Shown one piece after another: positions 35,932 to 44,280 of a stretch of DNA of 64,000 bases. The stretch comes from Algoriphagus algorifonticola. GTDB taxonomy: Bacteria > Bacteroidota > Bacteroidia > Cytophagales > Cyclobacteriaceae. The first letter of the stretch is position 1, and the number at the start of each line of letters is the position of its first letter. The DNA is taken from NCBI RefSeq assembly GCF_007655305.1, contig NZ_VLOG01000052.1, positions 124,001-188,000 of the forward strand, in the 5' to 3' direction. The notes beneath the pieces were generated by a model, which had not been told where the DNA came from, did no database searches, and saw only the letters and a list, made by a program, of their open reading frames with translations. Position numbers and translations under genes: made by a program.

Positions 35932-36885
35932 ATGAAAATTCTTATAACCGGAATTACAGGTTTGCTAGGCAGCTATTTAGCTAAAGAACTTCGTGCTTTG
36001 GGTGAAATTCACGGGCTCAGAAGAAAGCAATCTTCAGATAAATTGATCCAAGGCTTAGATTTTCCAATTCATTGGCATGAAGGAAGTTTGGCAGATATGG
36101 ATGCGCTGGAATCAGCCTTACAGGAAATCGACCTTGTGGTCCATTGTGCCGGCTTGGTTTCCTTTAACCCTGCGGATACTGATCGCTTATACCATGTCAA
36201 TGTGGAGGGTACAGCAAACTTGATTAACGCCCTGCTGAATACAGGGGTGAAAAAGTTGGTTCATGTATCCTCAGTAGCTGCGATCGGCAGGAGTATTGAA
36301 GCAAAAATAATTGACGAAAATTTCAAGTGGACAGAGTCACCACTGAATACAGAATACGCAGTTTCTAAATATTGGGGTGAACTGGAAGCTTGGAGAGGAG
36401 CTCAGGAAGGACTGGATGTGATGGTGGTAAACCCATCTGTTCTTTTGCCCAAGGTGGAGGATGAGCGATCCAGCGCATCTGTTTATCAATTTATTTTGAA
36501 GGGAAATTCTTTTTATCCTACTGGAAACATCAATTACCTGGACATTCGGGATGCTGCAGAGATGATCCGGAAATTGATTCAAAAGGAAGCTTGGGGAGAG
36601 CGCTTTATCCTCAATGCAGCAAGCATTCCTTTCCGGGACTTTTTTGAAACAATGGCTACGGTATTTCAAAAAACAGCCCCAACCAAGCCAGCCAAAGGCC
36701 TAATCTTAAATCTAGCCGTATTTTTTACAGGAATAGGAAGAAAATTGGGACTTACTGACAATCTATTAAATAAGAAAACTGCGAAAATTGCTTCCCAAAA
36801 AATTACATTTGATGGCAGTAAAGCAGTGCAACTTTTAGACTTTGAATTCAAATCTTTGGAAGATACCTTTTCCTGGGCAAAGTAA
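35932..36885 (+). CDS. NAD(P)-dependent epimerase/dehydratase (extended SDR)
   Basis: A 317-aa Rossmann enzyme. The dinucleotide-binding motif is GITGLLGSYLAK (G-x-x-G-x-x-G), the active-site Tyr/Lys are in YAVSKYWGE (about 145-149) and the upstream Ser lies in VHVSSVAAIG. The C-terminal substrate lobe is present. It starts 13 bases after the phosphatase gene and probably shares its transcript. The substrate may be a nucleotide sugar or another ketone/alcohol; the sequence does not decide. Confidence 0.8.
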   Translation: MKILITGITGLLGSYLAKELRALGEIHGLRRKQSSDKLIQGLDFPIHWHEGSLADMDALESALQEIDLVVHCAGLVSFNPADTDRLYHVNVEGTANLINALLNTGVKKLVHVSSVAAIGRSIEAKIIDENFKWTESPLNTEYAVSKYWGELEAWRGAQEGLDVMVVNPSVLLPKVEDERSSASVYQFILKGNSFYPTGNINYLDIRDAAEMIRKLIQKEAWGERFILNAASIPFRDFFETMATVFQKTAPTKPAKGLILNLAVFFTGIGRKLGLTDNLLNKKTAKIASQKITFDGSKAVQLLDFEFKSLEDTFSWAK

Positions 36886-37018
36886 ACTAATTTCGGAAAG
36901 GCTTCGTTATCCCTTTCTTGCGCTGGGAAGGCCTTTATATCACTTGAAAAAAATTAACATTTCAGCGTTTTGAGAGACCATTTTATTTGGTATCTTAAGT
37001 AAACCTTAACACATTCGA

Positions 37019-38434
37019 ATGACCGGAGATCACGATCACGATTGGGAAGAAGACAAAAAGCTCGTGGAGCGCTTTGAAAATTCCCTGAAATCCAACCTCG
37101 ATATGTTTTTCGATGAAGAAGAACTGGAGGATATTATCCGCTTCTATTTTGATCAGCAAAAATTTCTGAAAGCATTAAGGGCTTCCGAGTTTGCCTTGGA
37201 AAAATTCCCTTTTTCTGTGGAAATCAAATTGCTCAAAGCTCAATGCCTGATCTTCAATGATGAGTTGGAAGAGGGTCTGAGTATCCTGGAAAATATCAAT
37301 AATATTTCACCAAATAATGAGGAAATTGTCCTTGCTTTGGCCAATGCACATATTTTGGCCGGGAATCCTCAAGAGGGCGTAGACTTATTGGAGAAATATT
37401 TACCCATGGCAGAGGATAAAGCCGAAGTATATTATTCTCTGGGAAATCTATTTCGGGCCAAAGGTGATAATAAGCAGGCCAGTCATTATTTTAAAGAGGC
37501 TGTAAAAATCCGTATCAACCACGAAGATGCTCTTTTTCAGCTAGCTATGATTACGGAAGAGGAAGGTTCATTCGATGAAATCCTTCAGTTTTACCAAGAA
37601 TTCATAGACCAGGATCCCTACAGTGCAGGGGCTTGGTACAATTTGGGCGTAGTTTATAATCGCCTGGGAAGGTTTGAAGATGCCATCAAAGCCTATGATT
37701 ATGCCATTTTGATAGACGATAGTTTCGCTTCAGCTTATTTCAATTTGGGAAATGCGCTGATGAATACCAATCAGTACGAACTGGCACTGGAAGCATATCA
37801 AAATACCATCAATTGTGAAGGGGCGAATGCAGAGAACTGTTGCTATATGGGCGCCGCCTACGAGAAGCTGGGCAAAATCGATGAGGCTTTTAAATATTTC
37901 AAAAAGTCAGCAAAGCTGGATGAGGAATATGATGATGCTTGGTTTGGATTGGGAATGTGCATGCTAAAGAAGGAGAAGTTCTTTGAGGCCATTCACTATT
38001 TCAAAAAAGCCCTCAACCTCAGTAAGGAAAATGCGAATTATTGGGTTGGTCTGGCCGATGCTGAATTTAACCTGGGAAATCTTCAGGCCAGTTCGGAGGC
38101 TTATGAGGAAGCCATCAACCTCGAGCCGGGAATTATGGAGACGTATGTAAACCTATCTGTAATTTATTATGACCAAAATAGATTTGAGGAGGCAATAGAT
38201 GTAATCAGCGAAGGAATTGAGGAGCTGCCAGAGGAAGCAGAGCTCTATTATCGCATGGTAGTTTATCAGATCAAATTAGGCAATTACAAAGAAGCGTTTT
38301 CATATTTGGAAAATGCTTTAACTTTGGACTTTGATCGGCATACGGTTTTGTATGATTTGATGCCTGAATTGAAAAAGCAAAAAGCCATTTATAAGCTAAT
38401 TGCTCAATATCGGGACGATAAACTCTTGCCTTAA
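37019..38434 (+). CDS. Tetratricopeptide-repeat protein
   Basis: A 471-aa protein made almost wholly of TPR helical hairpins of about 34 residues, for example AGAWYNLGVVYNRLGRFEDA, ASAYFNLGNALMNTNQYELA and DAWFGLGMCMLKKEKFFEAI, giving roughly ten to twelve repeats. No signal peptide or membrane segment, so it is a cytosolic scaffold. The first 20 residues are acidic with an HDHDWEED run. It starts a forward run with the phosphosulfolactate synthase 17 bases downstream. Its binding partner is unknown. Confidence 0.8.
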   Translation: MTGDHDHDWEEDKKLVERFENSLKSNLDMFFDEEELEDIIRFYFDQQKFLKALRASEFALEKFPFSVEIKLLKAQCLIFNDELEEGLSILENINNISPNNEEIVLALANAHILAGNPQEGVDLLEKYLPMAEDKAEVYYSLGNLFRAKGDNKQASHYFKEAVKIRINHEDALFQLAMITEEEGSFDEILQFYQEFIDQDPYSAGAWYNLGVVYNRLGRFEDAIKAYDYAILIDDSFASAYFNLGNALMNTNQYELALEAYQNTINCEGANAENCCYMGAAYEKLGKIDEAFKYFKKSAKLDEEYDDAWFGLGMCMLKKEKFFEAIHYFKKALNLSKENANYWVGLADAEFNLGNLQASSEAYEEAINLEPGIMETYVNLSVIYYDQNRFEEAIDVISEGIEELPEEAELYYRMVVYQIKLGNYKEAFSYLENALTLDFDRHTVLYDLMPELKKQKAIYKLIAQYRDDKLLP

Positions 38435-38451
38435 ACCTTAAAATCAAGTAA

Positions 38452-39222
38452 ATGAATTATGTGCTAAAGAATATTCCTGTACGTACTGAAAAGCCACGTA
38501 CCACGGGATTTACTATGGCTATGGACAAAGGACTCAGCCTAAGGGAAACAGAAGACTTTGTAGATAGCTGTTCTGATTTTGTTGACATTGTAAAGCTTGG
38601 TTGGGCCACATCTTATGTGACCAAGAAATTGAGCGAAAAACTGGCCGTTTATAAAGAAGCTGGAATTCCTGTTTATTTTGGAGGAACTTTATTCGAAGCT
38701 TTTATCGTAAGAGGGCAGTTTGAAGATTACAGAAAAGTATTAGATAAATATAATTTAGAGTTTGCCGAAGTTTCCGACGGCTCCATTTCTCTAAATCATG
38801 ATAAAAAGTGTGAGTACATCTCCACATTAGCGAAGCAAGTGACTGTACTTTCAGAAGTTGGGTCTAAAGATGCTGCTAAAATCATCCCTCCTTATAAGTG
38901 GATTGAACAGATGCAAACTGAACTCGATGCTGGTGCATGGAAGGTAATCGGGGAAGCAAGAGAAGGTGGAAATGTGGGATTGTTCCGTGACTCCGGAGAA
39001 GTAAGACAAGGTTTGGTCGAAGAAATTTTGACAAAAATCCCGGAAGAAAAAATCCTTTGGGAAGCACCTATTAAATCTCAGCAGGTTTGGTTTATCAAAT
39101 TGCTAGGAGCCAATGTCAATTTGGGAAATATTTCCCCTTCTGAGGTGATTCCCTTGGAAACAATACGACTGGGATTAAGAGGTGATACATTCGATCACTT
39201 TTTAGGAGAAATCAAACTTTAA
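38452..39222 (+). CDS. Phosphosulfolactate synthase (ComA-like)
   Basis: A TIM-barrel enzyme of 256 aa that adds sulfite to phosphoenolpyruvate to give (R)-phosphosulfolactate. Family features include KPRTTGFTMAMDKGLS at the start, FVDIVKLGWATSY near 45-57, GIPVYFGGTLFE, EVSDGSI, and EAREGGNVGLF with the glutamate expected at the active site. In methanogens it opens coenzyme M synthesis; in Bacteroidota it more plausibly feeds sulfolactate or cysteate, perhaps for sulfonolipids. No comB- or comC-like gene is adjacent. Lies between the TPR and DUF368 genes. Confidence 0.85.
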   Translation: MNYVLKNIPVRTEKPRTTGFTMAMDKGLSLRETEDFVDSCSDFVDIVKLGWATSYVTKKLSEKLAVYKEAGIPVYFGGTLFEAFIVRGQFEDYRKVLDKYNLEFAEVSDGSISLNHDKKCEYISTLAKQVTVLSEVGSKDAAKIIPPYKWIEQMQTELDAGAWKVIGEAREGGNVGLFRDSGEVRQGLVEEILTKIPEEKILWEAPIKSQQVWFIKLLGANVNLGNISPSEVIPLETIRLGLRGDTFDHFLGEIKL

Positions 39223-39231
39223 AAATCCAAT

Positions 39232-39266
39232 AGGCTGATCGAGTGAATCTTTCAGCCTTTATTTTT
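39232..39266 (+). terminator. Hairpin between the synthase and DUF368 genes
   Basis: AGGCTGA (39232-39238) pairs with TCAGCCT (39252-39258), followed by TTATTTTTA. It could end or attenuate the upstream transcript, because the next gene begins at 39272. Confidence 0.55.
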
Positions 39267-39271
39267 ATCAA

Positions 39272-40204
39272 ATGAAAAAGCTTAAAATTTACCTGCTGAC
39301 TTATTTGAAAGGGATGGCCATGGGCGCTGCGGATATTGTTCCTGGTGTTTCTGGTGGTTCCATAGCTTTGATCACAGGTATCTATCAGCGTTTGCTAGAC
39401 AGTATCAACGCCTTTACAGGGGATAACCTGAAACTTCTGCTCAAATTTGAGTTGAAAGGATTTTACAAGTCTGTGAATGGCAGCTTCTTACTCAGTCTTT
39501 TGCTGGGTATCATGACCTCAATTTTCACACTTTCCAAATTGATAACCTGGCTGATGGATGAACATCCTATTCCGCTATGGTCGTTTTTCTGTGGATTGAT
39601 TTTGATCAGCGCATTTATCATTTTGAAGGAAATCAAACGATGGCATTTGGGTGTAGTTATTTCTCTCCTTATTGGAACAGCCATGGCCTGGTGGGTCACG
39701 GGCCTGCCTCCAACCACCTCTCCGGATGCGCTTTGGTTTACTTTTGTGGCCGGAGCCATTGCTATTTGTGCCATGATCCTTCCGGGGATCAGTGGGAGTT
39801 TTATCTTGCTGATTTTGGGTAAATATGAGACAGTTCTCGCAGCTGTATCTGAAAAAGACATCCTAACCTTGGGGCTTTTTGCCTCAGGATGTGCTGTGGG
39901 ACTTCTTGCATTTAGTAGGGTAGTATCTTGGCTCCTTCGAAAATTCTATTCCACTACCATAGGCTTACTTTCAGGGTTTATGTTGGGTTCCATCAATAAA
40001 TTATGGCCTTGGAAAGTGGTTACTCAATACAGAACCTCCTCTTCCGGAGAAGAAAAGCCCTTTTTGACTGAAAATATCCTGCCTTCTGAATACATGGCTC
40101 AAGTAGGTGCTGAACCCAATTTGGCATGGGCAATTATTGGATTTGCAGGAGGAATAGTATTGGTTTTGGGGATTGATTTGTTGGCTGCTTATCTCAAGAA
40201 GTAA
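39272..40204 (+). CDS. DUF368 membrane protein (PopT-type polyprenyl-phosphate translocase)
   Basis: A 310-aa multi-pass inner-membrane protein of the DUF368 family, with about eight hydrophobic helices. The family signature KGMAMGAADIVPGVSGGSIA begins near residue 14 and is mirrored by AICAMILPGISGSFILLI near 165, the inverted-repeat pattern of the family. Members were recently shown to return undecaprenyl phosphate across the membrane for envelope polymer synthesis. The stop overlaps the aroE start by one base (TAATG), so the two are translationally coupled. Confidence 0.87.
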   Translation: MKKLKIYLLTYLKGMAMGAADIVPGVSGGSIALITGIYQRLLDSINAFTGDNLKLLLKFELKGFYKSVNGSFLLSLLLGIMTSIFTLSKLITWLMDEHPIPLWSFFCGLILISAFIILKEIKRWHLGVVISLLIGTAMAWWVTGLPPTTSPDALWFTFVAGAIAICAMILPGISGSFILLILGKYETVLAAVSEKDILTLGLFASGCAVGLLAFSRVVSWLLRKFYSTTIGLLSGFMLGSINKLWPWKVVTQYRTSSSGEEKPFLTENILPSEYMAQVGAEPNLAWAIIGFAGGIVLVLGIDLLAAYLKK

Positions 40205-40947
40205 TGAGAAAATTCGGTTTGATCGGTTATCCGTTGGGACATTCATTTTCAAAGAAATACTTCACAGAAAAATTTGAAAAAGAGCAAATTCCTGATTGTA
40301 GCTTTGACCTTTTTGAGATTCCTCAGATTGCTGACTTTACAAAAGTTTTGGATGCAAATCCTGAATTGGAAGGAATGTCTGTCACTATTCCATACAAACA
40401 GGAAGTGATCCCATGGATGGATGCACTTGACCCTGCTTGCGAAAAAATCGGCGCAGTCAATTGTATTAAAATTGAACCAGGAAAACTGACTGGATACAAT
40501 ACGGATTATTTTGGCTTTAAAGGTTCCTTGGAAAATTGGTTGGGCCCAAAAAGACTCAAAGCTTTGGTTTTGGGAACTGGTGGAGCTTCCAAGGCAATCA
40601 AGCAAGCTCTCAAAGATTTGGAAATTGAATTCCTATCTGTGTCCAGAAATCCGGCTGATCAGCAAATTAGCTATCAGGATTTAGAGGATAGCCCATCTTA
40701 CATGGCTGATCATCATTTGTTGATCAATTGTACTCCTTTAGGAACTTTTCCTAAAACGGAGGGCTTTCCTCCGATTCCTTTGTCTCACCTGACTTCTGAG
40801 CATTGGGTTTTTGATTTGGTTTACAATCCCTCAGAAACTACCCTCATGAAAGCTTGCCTTTCCAAAGGTGGAAAGGCTAAAAATGGATTGGAAATGTTAG
40901 AGCTTCAAGCAGAGGCAGCCTGGAAAATCTGGAATACTCAATCTTAA
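40204..40947 (+). CDS. aroE: Shikimate dehydrogenase
   Basis: NADPH-dependent reduction of 3-dehydroshikimate in aromatic amino-acid synthesis. Shikimate-binding serines are in GYPLGHSFSKKYF, the catalytic lysine in MSVTIPYKQEV, and NADP binding in VLGTGGASKAI. The C-terminal FDLVYNPSET matches the family. At 247 aa it is a little shorter than E. coli AroE, normal for this phylum. Coupled to the DUF368 gene upstream. Confidence 0.93.
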   Translation: MRKFGLIGYPLGHSFSKKYFTEKFEKEQIPDCSFDLFEIPQIADFTKVLDANPELEGMSVTIPYKQEVIPWMDALDPACEKIGAVNCIKIEPGKLTGYNTDYFGFKGSLENWLGPKRLKALVLGTGGASKAIKQALKDLEIEFLSVSRNPADQQISYQDLEDSPSYMADHHLLINCTPLGTFPKTEGFPPIPLSHLTSEHWVFDLVYNPSETTLMKACLSKGGKAKNGLEMLELQAEAAWKIWNTQS

Positions 40948-40985
40948 GTAAATATTGAGAGCCAAAAGCCTGAAGAAGACCTATT

Positions 40986-42140
40986 TTAGGGAATAATTTT
41001 TCTCGGAATATCTTTGGGAAGTCTTGTTAGCAATTCATAATTCACCTGCTGGGTAGACTCCGAAAAGGAAGCAACAGTGATTTCTTTTTTCCCTTGCTTT
41101 CCAATCATTACCACTTCATCCCCTGTTTGAACTCCCGATACCTTAGTAATATCCACTGCTATGGCATTCATGGTAACCGTTCCCACCACTTGACAAAATT
41201 GCCCGCCTATTAGGACTTGTCCTGAGTTGGAAAGTAACCTGCTGTATCCATGGCCATACCCGACAGGCACAATGGCCAATTGCATGTCATGAAGAGCCAT
41301 AAAACTATTGCCATACCCTACAAACTCACCCATTTCCACCTTTTTCAGGCTCATAACAGAACTTTTCCAGGTAATCAGTCTTTTTAATGGGTTTTTATTA
41401 TTGCTTGGAAGATCTTTCAACTTGGCAAAATAGGTCTCTTTGGTTGGCCAAAAACCATAACCGGCAATGCCGATTCTCACCATGTCCATGATGGTTTCTG
41501 GAAAAATCAATGTGGCTGCAGAGCAGGCTGTATGGTACCTGTTGAAAAAGAGATAGTTTTCTGAGAGATAGTTTTTAAACTCGTAATAGACTGAAATCTG
41601 ATTTTTCACTCTCACAAAATTGCTCACACTTTCAGCTCCTGCATAATGAGTGCAAAGTCCTTCTAAAATCACATGTTCTTTGGCTTCTTTCAACACTTGA
41701 ACCAACTTTTCTCTATCCTCCCAGTCAAACCCTGTTCTATGAAATCCTGTCTCAACTTCAATATGGATTTTTGCAGGAATTTTAATCCTTTTTGAAATAG
41801 CTATAGCCTTTTCTAACCTATAAAAATCAAAAACATAAAAATTGATCCCTGCTCGGATCAAGTCTTCCATTTCTTCTTCATAGAGCATCCCCAAAATCAT
41901 AATTTCAGAGTTTTTGGTAGAATGCTTTTTGACTAGCCAAGCCTCATCGGAACTGAAGGTGCTAAAATGCCTGATTCCGGCTTTTTCTGCTATTCCTACC
42001 ATTTGCTCAATTCCATGCCCATAGGCATTTCCTTTCACCACTGCAGAAATAGTGGGTTTTTCCCCTATCTCTGAGCGAATATATTTGATGTTTTGTCTAT
42101 AGGCTTTTGCGCTGATTTCCAAAAAGGAGGTAGCAATCAT
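40986..42140 (-). CDS. alr: Alanine racemase
   Basis: PLP enzyme that makes D-alanine for peptidoglycan. The PLP lysine is K36 in AVVKGNAYGHG, the tyrosine acid/base on the other face is Y276 in FVGYGNSF, and VETGFHRTG (130-137) and VGYGHGYSR are present. At 384 aa it is a stand-alone racemase, whereas many Bacteroidota carry a MurF-Alr fusion. Convergent with aroE and divergent from tag. Confidence 0.92.
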   Translation of the reverse strand: MIATSFLEISAKAYRQNIKYIRSEIGEKPTISAVVKGNAYGHGIEQMVGIAEKAGIRHFSTFSSDEAWLVKKHSTKNSEIMILGMLYEEEMEDLIRAGINFYVFDFYRLEKAIAISKRIKIPAKIHIEVETGFHRTGFDWEDREKLVQVLKEAKEHVILEGLCTHYAGAESVSNFVRVKNQISVYYEFKNYLSENYLFFNRYHTACSAATLIFPETIMDMVRIGIAGYGFWPTKETYFAKLKDLPSNNKNPLKRLITWKSSVMSLKKVEMGEFVGYGNSFMALHDMQLAIVPVGYGHGYSRLLSNSGQVLIGGQFCQVVGTVTMNAIAVDITKVSGVQTGDEVVMIGKQGKKEITVASFSESTQQVNYELLTRLPKDIPRKIIP

Positions 42141-42231
42141 AATTCTTGGTTTTTTTGAACCGGGCCAAAAATTAAGTCAGCTTGATTCCAATTCCCAATT
42201 TTCCCTACATTTATTCCCAAAGCTTTTACAA

Positions 42232-42822
42232 ATGGACACTCAATCGAAAATTCGCTGCCCTTGGTGTTTGGGATTTGATCAATATGTTAATTACCATGAC
42301 GAAGAATGGGGAGTTCCTGTTTATGATGATAAGATTCATTTTGAATTCCTAGTTTTGGAGTCTGCCCAAGCAGGATTGAGCTGGGCAACGATCCTGAAAA
42401 AGCGGGAAGGATATAAAAATGCTTTTGCCGATTTTGATTACAAAGTGGTCGCTGATTTTCCCGATTCTTATGTAGAAGAATTGCTACAGGACCCGGGTAT
42501 CATTCGAAACAGACTCAAGATCAAAGCGGCTATCAACAATGCCCAGCGATTTATGGAAGTACAGCAAGAGTTCGGTTCTTTTTCAGATTATATCTGGTCT
42601 TTTGTTGGAGGAAAACCTATTCAAAACAAGCTTCAAAGCATGAAAGATGCTCCTGCTACCTCAGCTGAATCCGACCGCTTAGCTAAGGATCTAAAGAAAA
42701 GAGGCTTTAAATTTTTGGGTTCCACAACAATCTACGCCCACATGCAAGCTACTGGCTTAGTAAACGACCATTTGGTCGATTGTTTTCGGCATAGTGAAGT
42801 GCAAAACCTTCAAGGGTCTTAA
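42232..42822 (+). CDS. tag: DNA-3-methyladenine glycosylase I
   Basis: Base-excision enzyme that removes 3-methyladenine. The zinc site is complete: C9 (RCPW), H22 (NYHDEEWG), H180 and C184 (NDHLVDCF). The catalytic-pocket region FEFLVLESAQAGLSW and the helix-hairpin-helix segment are present. At 196 aa it has the family length. It ends ten bases before the convergent lipoprotein gene. Confidence 0.93.
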   Translation: MDTQSKIRCPWCLGFDQYVNYHDEEWGVPVYDDKIHFEFLVLESAQAGLSWATILKKREGYKNAFADFDYKVVADFPDSYVEELLQDPGIIRNRLKIKAAINNAQRFMEVQQEFGSFSDYIWSFVGGKPIQNKLQSMKDAPATSAESDRLAKDLKKRGFKFLGSTTIYAHMQATGLVNDHLVDCFRHSEVQNLQGS

Positions 42823-42832
42823 GCTTAGACTT

Positions 42833-43420
42833 TTACCTTACAATAAGATTAATTTCATCAAAATATATTTTACCCAAAGTCAAGTCCGGTACAAATAAAC
42901 CAACCTGAATTTTTTCTGCATCTTTTGGAAAATTTTCCAAGGTGGCTTTCAATAAAAACCAATCAAAATCACCTTGAAAAAGCTCTTCATTTGTAGCGGA
43001 AGCACTTTTGCTTTGATCAAATGCTATTCTGGGAAAAATCTGTATTCCAATATGTACTCTTCCTCCTAATGTTAAATCCCTTACATTTTCTCCCTTTACA
43101 AAAGCTAAAAGTTCAACCGTGCTCCCCGGAGCAGGCATGGGTCCGGTATAAGTCTGAATCCAAGTAGCAGCATCGGCAGTCGATCTTTCTTTATTCTCGA
43201 TAAAAAGAGATCGGTTACCAGTCAAGAAAACTTCCCGGCTCACTCCATACTGGACTGTATTGGAGGTCAATGGTGTCCAAGGTGAAACATTATCTGGATA
43301 TAGGGATAAATTGGGATTCAATAGAAGTTGGCTTCCTTTGGGCAGGAAGTCTTCCTCGGTACTGCAGGAAACCAACAGGAAAAGAAAAAGAATCAGGGAA
43401 AAATTTCTTCCAGCTTTCAT
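42833..43420 (-). CDS. Surface lipoprotein with a carbohydrate-binding-like fold (copy 1 of a tandem pair)
   Basis: A 195-aa lipoprotein: signal to LVSC, C19, followed by S-T-E-E-D, an acidic stretch like the lipoprotein surface-export signals known in this phylum. The mature domain looks like a galactose-binding/CBM4-type jelly roll (NRSLFIEN, TYTGPMPAPGSTVELLAF, KIYFDEINLIV). The first 40 codons are nearly identical in DNA to those of the next gene, with one substitution changing S20 to N, while the rest is about half identical. Substrate or partner unknown. Confidence 0.7.
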   Translation of the reverse strand: MKAGRNFSLILFLFLLVSCSTEEDFLPKGSQLLLNPNLSLYPDNVSPWTPLTSNTVQYGVSREVFLTGNRSLFIENKERSTADAATWIQTYTGPMPAPGSTVELLAFVKGENVRDLTLGGRVHIGIQIFPRIAFDQSKSASATNEELFQGDFDWFLLKATLENFPKDAEKIQVGLFVPDLTLGKIYFDEINLIVR

Positions 43421-43424
43421 AACT
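43305..43424. repeat. Near-identical 120-bp 5' segment of the lipoprotein pair (copy 1)
   Basis: Bases 43305-43424 match 43975-44094 with a single difference (43362 against 44032). The identity ends just upstream of the start codons and stops sharply inside the genes. This suggests recent copying or gene conversion of the signal region only. Confidence 0.85.
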
Positions 43425-43508
43425 CAAGCGATTTATTAGTTTTCAGATGAATTTAATTTACTAGTTTTTCTGAAAGAGTTAAGGTTACTTAAAAAAACAA
43501 TAGAGATT

Positions 43509-44090
43509 TTATCTAACAAATAAATTGATTTCATCAAAGTAGGCTTTTCCTAAAACTCGACTATTTAAGCCAACGCTAGCTCCTATGCTGTTTGCATAGG
43601 CAGGAAAATTATCTAAACTAACCTTAAGCAAATACCAGTCAAAATCACCTTCAAGTTGATTAATTACACTATTGGATTTGATTCTTTCACCTTTGTCAGA
43701 ATGAACGATTAAGGAAATAAATATATTATTATCCGCTCTAAGGCTTTTGATGTTTTCACCTTTTATAAAAGCCAATAGTTCTATCGTACTTCCCTCCTTA
43801 GGCATAGGACCGGTGTACGTTTGACTCCAACTTGCAGATCCAAACTCAGTACTATCCATGTTTTCAATAAAGAGAGATCTGTTTCCTGAATAAAAAACTT
43901 CACTATCTATTCCAATTTCAAATTGTTCTCGAGTTTTAGAAGAATTCCACGGAAGAACTGAACCTTGGTAAAGCGATAAATTGGGATTCAATAGAAGTTG
44001 GCTTCCTTTGGGCAGGAAGTCTTCCTCGGTATTGCAGGAAACCAACAGGAAAAGAAAAAGAATCAGGGAAAAATTTCTTCCAGCTTTCAT
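43509..44090 (-). CDS. Surface lipoprotein with a carbohydrate-binding-like fold (copy 2 of a tandem pair)
   Basis: A 193-aa paralogue of the preceding entry. Same signal and lipobox (LVSC, then N-T-E-E-D) and same predicted jelly-roll domain (NRSLFIEN, QTYTGPMPKEGSTIELLAF, KAYFDEINLFV). The middle loops differ strongly (RADNNIFISLIVHSDKGE against GGRVHIGIQIFPRIAFDQ). The two genes are 88 bases apart in the same direction. A tag for cell-surface variation or separate ligands is possible, but there is no direct evidence. Confidence 0.7.
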   Translation of the reverse strand: MKAGRNFSLILFLFLLVSCNTEEDFLPKGSQLLLNPNLSLYQGSVLPWNSSKTREQFEIGIDSEVFYSGNRSLFIENMDSTEFGSASWSQTYTGPMPKEGSTIELLAFIKGENIKSLRADNNIFISLIVHSDKGERIKSNSVINQLEGDFDWYLLKVSLDNFPAYANSIGASVGLNSRVLGKAYFDEINLFVR

Positions 44091-44094
44091 AACT
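43975..44094. repeat. Near-identical 120-bp 5' segment of the lipoprotein pair (copy 2)
   Basis: Partner of 43305-43424, offset 670 bases, one mismatch. Confidence 0.85.
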
Positions 44095-44280
44095 ATCGCA
44101 ATTCATTCATTTTCAGATGAATCGAAGTTACTAGGTTTTAGTTTAGAGACAAGGATTTTCTCTATCTAAACTAAGAAATTTTTTCAAAATTACGATTCAA
44201 ACTTCGGCTAGAGAACCTCCTTCATAAGTGAAAAAGGAATCCCTCTTAATCCCATGATATTTTGGAAAATGGATCTGCTT

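Noticed and set aside
36886-37018. Terminator after the SDR gene
   Set aside because: The only stem (AAAGGC/GCCTTT) has a loop of more than 25 bases and no T tract.
38452-39222. Coenzyme M synthesis
   Set aside because: The synthase family is shared, but no other CoM genes are present and the host is a bacterium of a non-methanogenic phylum.
39463-39861. 132-codon reverse frame inside the DUF368 gene
   Set aside because: It overlaps a clear membrane-protein gene and shows no independent coding evidence.
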